64,000 nt of DNA from Kingdonia uniflora. Lineage: Eukaryota; Streptophyta; Magnoliopsida; Ranunculales; Circaeasteraceae. Numbering within the stretch: position 1 is the stretch's first letter; every line of letters begins with the position of its first letter. Shown here one piece after another: positions 43,701 through 56,436 of this stretch. The position numbers were made by a program, and so were the translations under genes. The DNA is taken from assembly GCA_014058105.1 (NCBI GenBank), contig JACGCM010001796.1:372001-436000 (forward strand), written 5' to 3'. The notes beneath the pieces were generated by a model. It was not told the DNA's origin. It saw only the letters and a list, made by a program, of their open reading frames with translations, and did no database searches.

Positions 43701-46700
43701 TAACTTGGTAATCGGTAAAAAGACGATCACTTCCAAATGACCAGACTACTTCAATAACCGGGAGTTCAAAAATGATAACTCTTGATTATATAGGTATCCT
43801 GAAATTTGGGCTTTCAGAGGACTTACAGAGATCATAAAATAGCTCTACTGGTGTTTTTTTAGGATTGACTAATTCAGTCCTAATCTAGGAGAAGATATGA
43901 TACTAGGTTTCCTTTCTTAGACTTCCTCCCTCTTTCTTGACAATTTTCAAATAGATGTAAAGCAAAAAATGGGACTACAAGAAAAAGAATAAAAGGAACC
44001 ACTCTTCTTTACCTGAAGAGGATAACTTTGATCCAAGCAATGAAGCTTTCCAAGATGGAAAAAATAGAACTAGAAAAAAACAGCATGAAGCATGTACACT
44101 AAATCATCTCCCCTGATGAAAAGTAAATGTAGTTCCTCTAAGTTGGTCTTAACAAAACACATGCTTCCTGATTTAAACGTCCACATTTGCAATTGGAATT
44201 CCCACCACATCTCTCACATCTGAGGCACTCGCATTCAACAGAATGGTTTTAGTCTCCATTTGGGACCATTTCCATAGTCGAACCCCTCTGAAGCCAAATG
44301 CTATGTTCTACTTAGCACCTAGAAAACTACTGAAGATAACAGCTTAGCACTATCACTGTACCTGTAACTGTAGCAGAAGTTGTTAACCCACATCCTATGT
44401 TTAAAAAATAAAGCCTATGCCGTTTGTGTGCTTTAGTTTTTCCTAAATGCTCAGAACAAATTTTGAACTATGGATTTTTGAGATATAACCTTATAATATT
44501 GATGGACTCTTGAAGTCTCTGTTTTCTTAAGTGCGATGGATTCGCTACTTGCTTCCTTGTCAACTTCCCTTTCAATCTAGCCATATTCTGGTCCTCCTTT
44601 ATCCATGGATTATTGAATAGCTTATAGCTTCAGCCTATCGTCCACCCCTGGAACCTCATATCGACAGAAGTATAAATATGCGCAGAGATAGCATCCTAGT
44701 TATTATTTCTCCTCTCTGGGCCACTCGTCTGCATAGCCAGACTTGCGCCACCCCCATTACATGAGCATCTATAGCCGGTGAAGATTTCTACTCCATTTTC
44801 TTTCATAAATTACTCAGATGGGCTGCACGATCAGACCTACTCTACCACCCTACTCTCTCTCCCCAAAATCCCATTTAATGTTATGGGTTTTTGCCCACAC
44901 TACAGCCTCCTGCATATGCACATGTCTACCATCTGATGGCATCTTACCAGTTCTTTAAATAGCACAATACCCTCCCATTCTTACCTTCTGCGTCTCCCTC
45001 TACATACGGTGTAGCCGTGTAACTATACACAAATAATTCCCCACCCTCTTCATATTACTCGCCCGTGTACTAACCTTTGACCACTCGAAAAACTCTCCTG
45101 ACCTCTAAAAATAACTTATCATCCCTATAGTTAATTCAAACCTCCTTGTACTCCCGACCCTCACTTCTCCCCAAACCTTGATTCCATCACCTTCCAATAA
45201 CAGTCATGATCTTATTGTATGTGGTTACTTACTGTTTTTTCTCTCATGTCACCCTTCTTGAGATCTATTCTAATAAATATTAATATCCTGTCGCTCCTGC
45301 TGAATTTAATATCTCCAGACTTATAGGGAACCTTATCTACCTCACCTTTCTCAATATATTTTTGGTCTACGATGTTAGAAAGGAAGGGAAAAACTTGAGA
45401 AAATGTTACAATTAAGATAAAATCCTTAAATTACAGCGGAGTAGAACAGCTATGGATATGAGGGGCATGTTATTTGAGTCAAACATGCAAAGGTGAAAGG
45501 GGGTAATTTTGGAGGTCCGTGATGTGCGGTCTTTGGTGGTGCTACTTTTTGGGGTGGTCCTAATTTTCCTCTTTTGAGTGGCCATGTGTGTCACTCTCCC
45601 TTGTGTTGGTTGTATTTCTCTATTTCAATTAAAAGCCAACATTTATAGAAAAATCTGGGACGCTTAAATGCTAAATTATGTTATCATTTCCATGAAAGCA
45701 ATAAATACACCAAAACCGGTGCTTTTTACAAACATAGAAATGATATTAAAAGAAAAAAGGAAATGATAAAAAAAGAGTCCGACAATTTTCTGGCCATGTG
45801 CTACTCCACAATCCAGTCTGTTAACACATAGCCACGCAACATTCTTTTACAATTCTAGCTCTGAAGCCAAAGTTGCTTAGAACTCCTCATTTTGATCCCC
45901 TTTATTTTTACAAATTTAGCACATTAATGGAGTGTTTTTGGGGATTTGAACCAATTTAGCAGACATATGAAGATATTATACAGGAAATGTGAAGAAGTGT
46001 AGCAGAAAATTGACTTACAGGAATAGGAACTTTGGCTTCCTTCAATAAAGGTTTATAATCAGGTGGGGTCTTGTAACTTGGATTCAACTTTAGCAATTCA
46101 CCTGCAAATGCCAGAAAACAATTTTAGCAAGGTATGCATAACAAACAAAAAATTGCAGACTATTAAAACTAGCAAGCCTACCAATAACTTCTCGTCTTTC
46201 CAGATCCAATATCTTCAGCTTCTACAATAGCAGATTATAGTAAATAAGTTAAGGGAACATGCCGATGACAACAAAGAAAAGAGCTTTAAAGCCACCATTT
46301 TTTTCAATTAAGACATCATGTCAACGTACTTTACACAACCCACCCCATGTTCGACGACAATGACCCTCTAATTATCAATCTGAATATAGAGAATTTACTC
46401 ATAAGCTGGGATATTCTCGTCCAAATTGGTGGAAGGGAGGCTAAATTGACACAAATGGGGTGGTATATTTTATTTGGTCAATTACTGGAGAATCCTGAAG
46501 AAAGTGTCCAAACAAAATCGGTCTAAATCATATACCTGATCATCCGCTTCATGACTAGACGACTTGTGGTTTTCAACCTCAATTTGTGATTGTGAGCCAC
46601 CTTGATCGTCTGTTTTCTCCAAAATTTCCGACTTCAACTGTTGTGTAATTTGCTCCACTCGAGTCTGCTCAAAATATGTACCACCACACAGGCAGTAATA

Positions 46701-48499
46701 TCACTTAATACCACCTGGAATGCGAAGCTTCCATGTGAGAAATTCAAGAGGAAGGTACCGACATTTTAGCACCCTTGGGGTAGAAAAACCATATTGCAAC
46801 AGATTGACCAAATGGTTTTTCTTCCCATGAAAAAGGAGTTCTAAATGATCGCTACCTGTTTTAGATTCTTCATCATTTTAAAACTGGCAATAGATAGATT
46901 TCTCTATCAGTAGCTTTAGGGATATTTCCATTTTGGTCCCCATTGTATGAGCAAAGTCTCAAGTTTTCACAAATACCACACCCAGTTAAACTTAGATCAT
47001 ATGTTGAAGGTCAATAGTCAACATATCCTTGGCTTTGATGAATGACTGGTTTGAGGTATCAAAAGTTGAAGTTTTCAACTTTTGAGTTTAACTAAAGTCA
47101 TACAATGATAGTCAAAGTCAATATCCATAAGTAAATTAATAAAGATAAGAGTAACAGTACACAACAAGCAGCAGCAGACGCCTGCTTGAAAGAAATTCAC
47201 AGACTGGGCTATATGTATTTGTAATAAAGTATTAAATTGGTCCTTATGCAATTTATAGTATAAAAAAAATATAGTGGGGGTATAATATGATTTAGGACGT
47301 GTCTAACACCAGTACACACAAGTACACATATTTTTAGTCTAAATTTACTGATATATGTTACCAAGAGACTTTGTAATGTGAATTTAAGTCGTGTGAATAC
47401 TTTCATACCTTTTGTTTTGAAGATCATTAAATGCGTTGAAAGAATTTAGTTATAGTGGATCCGACTTGATGTAGTGTGCTGTGACTTTTGTTTACCATCT
47501 AAAACAAAACTTATAGATAAAAGAGTCAACTGGGGCTTCAAGAGAAAAATGCTTGTATACTCAAATTTTCAGGGTGGCATGACAAATACATAGATAACTT
47601 TTCAAAAAAGAAAGGGATGGGAAATTCATAGATCCCATTTTTGCCCATTGCTTCTTTCACAACTGCAGGAAGTTTTGATCAAAACTGGTTTAACTTGGTC
47701 TCATTCTAGCGAGGGGTTCTCTTATTAAAATGAACCTAGAAAAATCTACACGCTGGAGAAAGGCAGTTTTGGCTATCTCTTCCCTTTGCAAATTTTGAGC
47801 TATATATTAGCTGGAAAGGAATGTCGAAGGAAGGAAAATAAAAGAAGAGACGGAACGGCCATTGGCATGATTGAGAGAGAGAGAAAGAGAGAGCCTCTGG
47901 CGTGGCTAGATTGAAGAAGGTCATCTTGGAATGCCCCAATTTGATGGTTATAGTTTTAAGAGGGTGGCACTAATATTTTTGCATTCTTCTTGTTTTATCT
48001 TTAAGCTTAGCCTTGTTTGTTCCTTTGCCTTGTGTATTTTACAACTTCTATTTCTATCCTAAATCAATAGACTTACAGTTAACAAATATGTCTGTGTGCA
48101 TCTTTACTTAGATACTTTTATTAAATTATTAAATAATAAAATAGGGGTCAACGTGGGTTTAACTATGATAATTAGCGACACAGATTCTAAACTTACCTGA
48201 TAGGCTAAAGCCCTTCCTCTCCGTACAGAAGCATCTTGTGTCAGATCAGTGCCCCACTTTGTTTTCCTCTGGACTACTTCTGTACTCTCTTCAATGGCCA
48301 CGTCACGGTTTTCCACCTTTTCACGACTACGAATGCCAGGAACTAAAGCTCCGGATAATTTGTTCTTTGGTATAACAAATCCAGACTTCACGCCAAACCT
48401 GGACACCTTCGAACTTCCAACAGTTGCTGTAGATGAAGTTGTAGCGATCTTCGCATGGTGAGGTTCAACCGAAGATGCTTGCTCAACTTTGGTTGCCAT
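40724..48499 (-). CDS. KH-domain, proline-rich RNA-binding protein, SF1/branchpoint-bridging-protein-like (785 aa)
   Basis: Eight coding exons with GT-AG borders and matching phases: 48197-48499, 46536-46664, 46182-46221, 46019-46101, 43219-43296, 43064-43117, 42515-42649, 40724-42259. Residues 1-101 begin MATKVEQASS and include KTKWGTDLTQDASVRRGRAL; about 145-185 hold the helical KLKILDLERREVIGELLKLN and PPDYKPLL; about 185-275 form an SF1/QKI-type KH domain (VKVYPGYNFISLILGSGSN, ETGAKITIRG, LYVHVSADTFEKVDAAVSLI) with GSGS in the GxxG loop. The last 511 residues, one exon, are Pro/Gln/Ser-rich and end EYEDLMESVGMT. SF1 binds the intron branch point; no CCHC zinc knuckle or RRM is seen here, so the exact role is inferred. 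Start is the first ATG after a TATAGCAG acceptor; an upstream leader exon seems to end at 49336. Confidence 0.88.
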
Positions 48500-49335
48500 C
48501 CTGCTATATAAACACGATCTTATGATCAATCAAGCTCGTCCTGTAGATACTAAAAGCATTAACAAAGATGATATACCCCAAATAAATACGATAGTAATAT
48601 TGATAATAAAACAAACTATCACTTTCACAAACATATTGTCCACTACTATTAATCGGCTAGGTGCAAAAAATTATTGTAATCTTAAAGTGAACTAGGATCT
48701 GTCCTAATCATATTTAAATTCATTCATCCTATATCTTGCAAGAGTAACAGTTACAAAACCCCTCACCATAACTGCAAGTTTATGCATCTAAGGCTCCGCT
48801 TAGTACACCATAAACGTTACCGCATCAAGTATACTTCCAGTGATCCGAGAGTTGCCATTGCCAACTATTGAGTTCAGTTATGAGAGAAAATCTTGGATAA
48901 ACCAATGGTCATCAATTGCTAAATTACCAGAATTTTTCCATGATACCAAGCAGAGCCTAAGTGCATATATTTCGAGTCACGAACTCAATATCAATATTTC
49001 TAACTTAATATTATTATTTTTTTCGAGGTATCTAATTCACTACCCCTAGTCATGGGTATGATTCAGTTCAATAACTAACTAAGCTAATGAAATTAACAGA
49101 TTAGACGATGAAATCAACAACACCAGATCAATAACTAATGAAGAATGTTCTCTTTAATTCGATTTCACAACAAGAAACCTTTATAATCACATAATAACCT
49201 TTACCCATTCATCAATAGTCTTTAATAACCCTAACCCACTTTCGGAAACATCAAACAAACCTCATTGATTCTAACTATTCAGAGATCAAAGCTTCAATCA
49301 ACAAATTGACAAACACAGAGAGAGAGAGACTTACA

Positions 49336-49430
49336 AGCACAAATGGTGTAATGGAGGTGGTGAGAGCAACAGTGACGTCGGAAGTTGAGAGGTAGTTGTT
49401 GTTCGCAGAGGATGCACAGACATTAACGGG
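49336..49430 (-). other. Probable 5' untranslated exon of the KH gene
   Basis: TGTGCTT/GTAAGTCTC at the low-coordinate end is a strong donor that would splice to the acceptor just before the ATG at 48499. The upstream limit (transcription start) is not defined. Confidence 0.45.
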
Positions 49431-50925
49431 ACCTATCAAAGCAAGCATTCGAGTGTTTCTATCTTTTGGTTTGCACGTGAGTTACTGATTTGCACGTGAG
49501 TTACTGAGTCAAGTAGTACACTCGGTTGAGTTGACTCAGAAGTCAGTACATATGGTGCACTTGTGCCTGAAGAAGATCGAGTCGAATAAGCCAATTGCAT
49601 CAACTAAAAACATATGGTGCATCCATCTTCAACTCGACTACACAGTTGAAGTTTACATCTAGCCATCTCAGTTAACGCTTGCAACTCTATTGGAAAGACC
49701 AATCTTTGAAATGCTTCAACGACGGGAGCAGAAACAGCAGTCGTAGAGCTGCAATAGTGAGCACAATTGATGACAAGGGAACACGGAAAAATATTTTGTA
49801 TTCCTTCCTCTTTTCTAGTTTATAATGTTGTTGTATTTAAGACAATATAGGGTGTAACTTGGCTTTCAGAGATTAAAGTAAAAGTTACGCAATCAGATAT
49901 TTTCAAGAAAAAGAATAGAGGAATTAAATTGAGTGTCTCTACACATAAAAGTAAAAAAAAATTACAAGTTCTCACAATTCAAGAAAAATAGCAAATAATC
50001 CAACTTCAGGAGTATGAACTGTTATATTTCTTCTCAGTAGACCTTGGACTTGGAGCAACTGACCAAAGTATTGGATCAAGACTCAAAAATTTCAACTTCG
50101 TCGTCACTTAAGAAATATAGTGCTAGAATCCAGCCTGCTGTTCCTTGGGTGCTCATCGAGTGCTGATCCCCGCATGAAGGATTCTTTTACCTCACATCAA
50201 GTTTTTTGAGTTCATCTCCAGCCCTCGTTGTTACGAATATCGTCAAGCATCACTCTTTATGCCATTGTTATATCTTGATCTCGTGGCATTTAGAAGCATG
50301 TGCCGCTTCCCCCCAAAGTGTTGAAGGTTTCAAAAAAGTCTGCAGTGAAGTAAAGTCAAGACTGTACTGTTAATAGAACTCAATCAAATAATCAATTTTA
50401 ATCACAAAATAACTACATGTCAACCAAAGCAAGTTAATCCCATTCATGGCAAGATACGATTTAGTCAGTCACTGAAATGAGAAATATAAAGCAGAACATA
50501 AAAACAAATTTTGATTCACAAACAAAAAAGCAAAATTCTCATGGTTAACACCAATCAAACATGAAATAAAGTTTTATTTAGCATGAAACATGATTTAATC
50601 AAGTCATGCAGAATTGCAGAGAACAATGAAAATCCAGGGAAGGGAGTGAATGGGTTTAGTAAGGATAGATGGTCTCTGGTCTGTGGGAATGAAGTTGAGT
50701 GGTTCATTCACACATTTTAGATAACCACCAGATTCTGCCTATCCCATACTAGGCTTGCCACCACTAAAACTGCAATTGAGAGTCAGGAAGAGGGGTTTAC
50801 TGACTGTAATTTTGTTGTAGGGACCATTAAAATGATCGCTATGATTTTAAGAATTAAGAGGGTTTATCTTAGAGTGAGCTGGTCTTTCATAGTGAGAGCA
50901 GCATGTAAAGTTAGTATCACTTATT
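49431..50925. other. Gene-free stretch upstream of the KH gene
   Basis: Promoter and intergenic DNA. A GCACGTGAGTTACTGA duplication occurs at about 49474-49508. No supported gene. Confidence 0.45.
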
Positions 50926-50929
50926 GCTT

Positions 50930-51135
50930 AATGTCTTAAGACCTAGGGGGGATATATTTGTGGTGAGTAAGTGTGACCCTCACCAAAAGTCTGCAATCCA
51001 AGGCAGATGAGCGCAAAGTATGTCATTGCGCAGGACCACTTCTGTCATAAGACCTAAGAAGGTTATGTTTGTGGTAAGCTGGTGTGACCCTCACCATAAA
51101 TATGCAAACCAAGGCATGCAAGAGTGCAAGATTAA
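50930..51135 (+). repeat. Diverged tandem repeat of about 105-110 bp
   Basis: Two units share TAAGACCTA.G..GG.TAT.TTTGTGGT.AG and TGTGACCCTCACCA, followed by GC AA.CCAAGGCA text: about 50936-51010 and about 51047-51120. Confidence 0.7.
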
Positions 51136-51318
51136 TTATCATGGGGGCAGCTGTAAGCACATATGGTACTTAACTTACTGGGAACTAAGCCAGAGTGTTG
51201 AGTGCAGAACTCACAATGTTAGGCCTTATCCAAACTCAAATCTTTATTTCTCTAAAAGTTCTTGTTTCTGAAGGGACTGCTAGTAAGAAGTGTAGAGGAT
51301 CATCACCAACCGACTTAG

Positions 51319-52133
51319 TAGGATCAAAAACCGAACCGAACCGGAACCGGAGGTTTCGGTCGATTTCTAAAAAGACCGGTTCGGTTTTCGGTTAAAGTTT
51401 TTAAGAAACCGGTTTTGGTTCCTAAACTCAGATACTGGTTTAAAACCAAACTGGATCGGGTGGGAGTATAATAGTAGTTTTGCATCTTCTATCTGCTTAA
51501 GACCTAAACTCAGTAGTTACTCTCTTATATTCTCTCTCACGGCGGCTCATCAAGACCTCTCAACCCCATCGACTTCTCGGTCTCTTCAACCATAATCTCA
51601 AATTGGCAAGATTTAGAGCTTGGTCCAAAGGAAAAGATAATGATGGGGAATAGAAGAATGGCACGTAGGGATGAATGTGAAGAATACTTTCACTCTTTTA
51701 TTTTCAGACAACCACCAACAACAACACCAAGGTGAAGAATACTCTTCAACACCACCAACAACAAAGGATTACTTAGATTGATTTGTGGAATTTGTTGAGG
51801 TCATTTAACTAAAGCAAATTTACCCATTCTTTTTATTCTAAATTTGGGGATAAAGGTTTGCAGGAGGCTGAAATCTCTGGTATGAATAGATGGGGTTTCA
51901 ACTTCAAAGTTTATGATCCATGATTTGAGCAGCAAAATTTACTTCTCGTTTTAAAAAGAAAAGAAAAAAAAAACAGAAACCGATGTGTTAAACCGAAACC
52001 AAACCGAGTTTTCGGGTCAGTTTTGGACCGGTTCGTTGTTTGGTTGGTTCGGCTTCGGTTCTCTTCAAATGAAGAACCGATTATTCGGTTTGGTTTTCAG
52101 TTTTGGGCCAAAACCGAACCGTGTACAGCCCTA
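51319..52133. mobile_element. hAT-like nonautonomous transposon (815 bp)
   Basis: The element starts TAGGATC and ends CAGCCCTA, flanked by 8-bp repeats with one mismatch (CGACTTAG at 51311-51318, CCACTTAG at 52134-52141). 8-bp target duplications are characteristic of hAT elements. Subterminal regions at both ends are dense in ACCGAACC/GGTTCGG motifs, the common makeup of plant hAT-related small elements. No transposase frame. The terminal inverted repeat is short (TAGG/CCTA), so the class is probable rather than certain. Confidence 0.6.
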
Positions 52134-52148
52134 CCACTTAGGTGTTAG

Positions 52149-55100
52149 ATGTCGAACATTGCTGCTTGAAATACCAGGGGTTTACATAGCCCTATCAAAC
52201 AAAATGAGGTATGCAGTTTAATTAGTACCAATAAACTCTCTTATTGGTCTTATTGAAAATAAAATTAGAAAAAGGAGGAATGAAGCAGCTAAGATTAACA
52301 AATTTTGCCCCCACTGGAGCTATGAATGTTGCTTCCATAGGAACAGCAAGTGTAGGATCATATTATGTTGGGACCCTAATGTTATTAAAAAAAACTATGA
52401 TTATTGTGGCCAACAATCTGCAAGCCATTCATGCTCTTGTGGAGTTTGATGATCATAGCTGTCTTGTTTCTATCATCTATGGTTCTAATAGCCATGTGGA
52501 AAGAGAGAGTTTATAGAGTTTATGGTAACCTCTATAGTCATATTCATTGGATTCTATTAGGAGATTTTAATACTCCTTTTACTAACAGTGATAAACTTGG
52601 GGGAAAATTTTTAGCTAGTGAAAGAGTGCTTATGCACTATGACTTCCTACATAAAGCCAATCTTCATAATCTTAAGTACAAAGGTCACAAGTTTACTTGG
52701 ACTAATCGGCCTATCACAGATAAGAGAATTATGTCTAAACTTGATAGTCTTAGTTAATGAAAACTGTGAGAGTTACTTTAACCATGCTGAGACTGAATTT
52801 CTCCCTGGGGGAGTCTCTGATCATAGCCCAATAATTACAAGTATTTGCAAAAGCTTCCACTTTGGGAAGAAGCCTTTTAAATACTTTAATTTCTGGGCTC
52901 AAGAGACTGGCTTTAAGGAGGTTATTGATCCAGCTTGGGACACTAGTATTGATGGCAACCCTATATTTAGACTGTGCATTAGCCATTAAGCTAGGCCTTG
53001 TTAAGAATGCCTTGATTAATATGAAAAAGTATTTAAACTGCTGCTGAGAAAAGAAAAAGTGGGGGACATTAAGGAACTTACTGCTGATGCTTAAATTAAT
53101 ATGAAAAAACTTCAAACCAGCATTCAAACTTCTCCTATGGACACTACTATTCTCTTAGCTGAGAAGCAAGCTAGAGAAATGTATATGACTTTGGCCACAG
53201 CTTAAGCAAAAATCCAGGATGAATTGGCTTAAGCTGGGTGACTCCAACTCTGCCTATTTTCATAATGCTATTAAGAGTAGAAGAGCCCATAATTCTCTTC
53301 TAAGCATTAGAGATAATAGTAATACTAAAATATCTCATTGGTGATGCTACCATTGAGTACTTTAAAAACATCTTAGGTCTTGAAGGTGAAGCTAGTAGAG
53401 CTGGGGAGATTAAACACCTAAATTTCAAGAATAGGGTGCAATCAGAAGAGTTTGAGGGGCTAACTAGAACTGTGTCTGATGAGGAGATTAAAGATGCCCT
53501 TTTTTTCCAATAGTAACTCCAAAGCTGCTGGCCTGATGGGTTTAATGCCCATTTCTTCAAACATTGTTGGGAAATCATTCACAAAGACTTCATAAAGGCT
53601 ATTAAAATTTTCTTTAGAAGTGGTAAGTTGTCATCTAGGGTCAATGTCACCTACATTGCTCTCGTCCCTAAATGTACTAACCCTTCTTCTTTTAATGATT
53701 ATAGACCTATATCATGTTGTAATGTTGTTTATAAAACTCTCTAAAATCATAACAGTGAGAATGAAGAGAGTTCTTAGCCCTTTAATAAGTCTAAATCAGT
53801 CTGCTTTCATTGTTGGAAGGGGTATCTCTGATAAGCTACTTATCTCTCATGAGCTAATTAGGAATTATCATAGAAACTCCCCCAAGCAAGGTGCACTACT
53901 AAATAGACTTAAGAAAGGCCTATGGCCTTTCTGAATTGGGATGCTTTATTTGTTGTGCTTCAGAATATGAGATTCCCACAGTTTTTCATTGATTGGATTA
54001 GAGAACGTGTCTACTGTCTCTTACACTATCTCCATTAATGGTGCCTACCATGGCTATTTTAAGGAGAAGAGAGGAATTAGACAGGGAGATCCTATATCCC
54101 CATATCTGTTTATCCTTGTTATAGAATCTTTTGGCATTCTGCTTGATACTAAAGTTGAGAATAAGACTCTTACCCTCCACCACAGATGCAAAAACCCAAA
54201 GATCTCTCATCTTGCTTTTGCAGATGATCTTTTAGTATTTTGCAATGGGGATTTAATCTCAGCTAATTCCATTAAAGACACCATAAATGATTTTAAGGAA
54301 ATGACAGGGCTGGAAACCAATGCAAACAAATCAATGATTTATTTTTCAGGGGTTGCAGAAGAGATTAAAAGTCAAATTTGTTGTATCCTTGGTTTCAGTG
54401 TTGGAGTACTCCCCTTTAAGTACTTAGGCATTCCCCTTATCACTACTAGACTCAAGTTTAGGGATTGCACACCATTGATGGAGAAAATAACTACTAAAAT
54501 TCACACTTGGCAGCACAAATTCCTTTCTCATGCAGGTAGGCTGCAGCTCATTCAGTCAGTGGTCAACAGCATTCACATTTACTGGATAAATATCTTTGTT
54601 TTGCCCTCATGCAGGTAGGTTGCAGCTCATTCAGTCAGTGGTCAACAGCATTCACATTTACTGGATAAATATCTTTACTTTGCCTAAGATGGTGATCCAG
54701 AACATTGAAAAGCTCTGCTCTAAGTTCTTATGGCATGGTCATGATCAAGAAAAAAAGGTAGCACCCATCACTTATAAAAGTCTGTGTTTCCCTAAGTCAG
54801 AAGGGGGTCTTCAGTTAAGGAACCTAGCCACTTGGAACACCGTTGCAACTATGAGGCATACCTTTAAGATGGCTGAGAGAGCTGATAATCTGTGGGTGAA
54901 GTGGGCAACAAAAAATCTGTTAAGAGACAACAATTTCTGGTCTATAAAAATCCCTAAAGAATGCTCATGGAACTGGAGAAGTACCCTCAAAACTAGAGAA
55001 GCTAATGCAAAATTGACTGTACATATCATAGGTAATGGCCTCAATACTCAGTTCTGGAGAGACCCCTGGCATAAGAAAGGTATTTTTTACCTTACTTCCA

Positions 55101-56436
55101 TGAAAGATTCAGGTATGACTCCACTCTTCCTATTGATGCTAAATTGAGTAAAATAATTGTTAACAAAGAATGGCATCTCCCTCGGCATAGGGCTCATTTT
55201 CTTAGCACTGAGATCTCAAGTGAATTGCCCTCAATTTGTAAAGTTGATGGGGGCTGTTGACAAAGTTATGTAAAACCTAGTACTACTGGTTGTTACACTC
55301 TATCAGATACTTATAATTCACTCAGACCTAACAGAGATAAGGTTAATTGGACTAAGTTATGCTGGAGTAAACTTATTATACCTAGACATGGTTTTACAAC
55401 TTGGATGATGCTATCAGGTTTGTTAAACACTCAAGATAGACTGGCCCAAAGGCATGACCTAAACAGCTCTATGTGTGAATTCTGTAAAGCCTCAAATGTG
55501 AGCTCTGAACATTTATTTATGAGCTGTATTGTTGCAGGGGGTATTTGGGATACTATCTTGAGCAAAAGCTGTATTGTTAAGACCTCATGGCAGCCTAAAT
55601 TATGAAGTTGAGTAGATTCTGAATCTCCAGAGTGAAGATCCACTCAGCATTATACTTTGAGTTGCCTTTTCTTGCTTTGTTTATATTGTGTGGACTTCTA
55701 GGAACAATAGTATTTTTAGGAATGAACAACAATTTCCTCACCTTATGCTTAACAAAATTCTTTCTGATGTCACTTATAGGATCAATGCTGTGGGCTGTCA
55801 AGTTGTTGATTCTGCTAGAAGTAGGGTGCTTTGTGAAGACTGGAACATAAATGCTCAGTTCAAGTTGCCTACTCAAACCACCTGCTCTTGGACCCCACCT
55901 CCTGAAGGTTCTGTGTTGCTCAACACTGATGGTTCCCTCAGTCAAGATGCAGGATGCATTGGAGGCACCTTTAGGACTCATAATGGCAAGATGATACTTG
56001 GGTTTAGTGGGAGAGGCCTCCCTGCCTCAGTCCCTTACCATGAGATGGATGCTATTGCTAAAGAATTACAGATAGCAGTGGAGAGAAGATTCGTGAACCT
56101 GCTTGTTGCTACTGACTCAACCTTAATGGTCACCTACATCAAAAACTAGAAACCTCCTCCTTGGCAGTGCCATAACATGTTAAAAGAGATAGAACATAAC
56201 ATTAACAAGCTTGACTCTTTCAATATTCACCATGTTTTCAGAGAAGCTAACAAAGGACCAGAATACCTTGCTGACCATATGACTCAGGTTGGGGAAACTC
56301 TGTACACAGAAAACAATGCTCTCTGGCTGTTGCTTGTGTTGGGTACTGTGATAAAGCACCACCAGGCTTCTGTTTTGTTTTTTAATTTTGTAGGTTCTGG
56401 TGTTTAGCCCCCCAGCTTGCCTTGCCAAAAAAAACA
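52149..56436 (+). mobile_element. LINE (L1-type) with nearly complete ORF2, inactivated
   Basis: It starts at an ATG (52149) reading MSNIAA, then a stop where Trp is expected, followed by NTRGLHSPIKQNEV, the normal endonuclease N-terminus. Next come endonuclease C-terminus (LLGDFNTPF; HKFTWTNRP; GGVSDHSPII), RT N-terminus, RT core (EKRGIRQGDPISPYLF; catalytic FADD in HLAFADDLLVF; YLGIPLI), a zf-RVT region with CEFCKASNVSSEHLFMSC (55405-55605) and RNase H (NTDGSLSQDAGCIGG, about 55925; VATDSTLMVTY, about 56110). The 3' end has a short A-run at 56427-56434. ORF1 is absent. Several frameshifts and a 79-bp tandem duplication kill it. Confidence 0.93.
54531..54688 (+). repeat. 79-bp tandem duplication inside the LINE ORF2
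   Basis: Two adjacent units starting TGCAGGTAGG at 54531 and 54610 encode the same GRLQLIQSVVNSIHIYWI segment. Because 79 is not a multiple of three, the second unit is out of frame with the first. Confidence 0.9.

Noticed and set aside
45412..45594. 60-residue frame in the large intron of the KH gene
   Set aside because: Intronic, no homology recognised, low-complexity basic composition.
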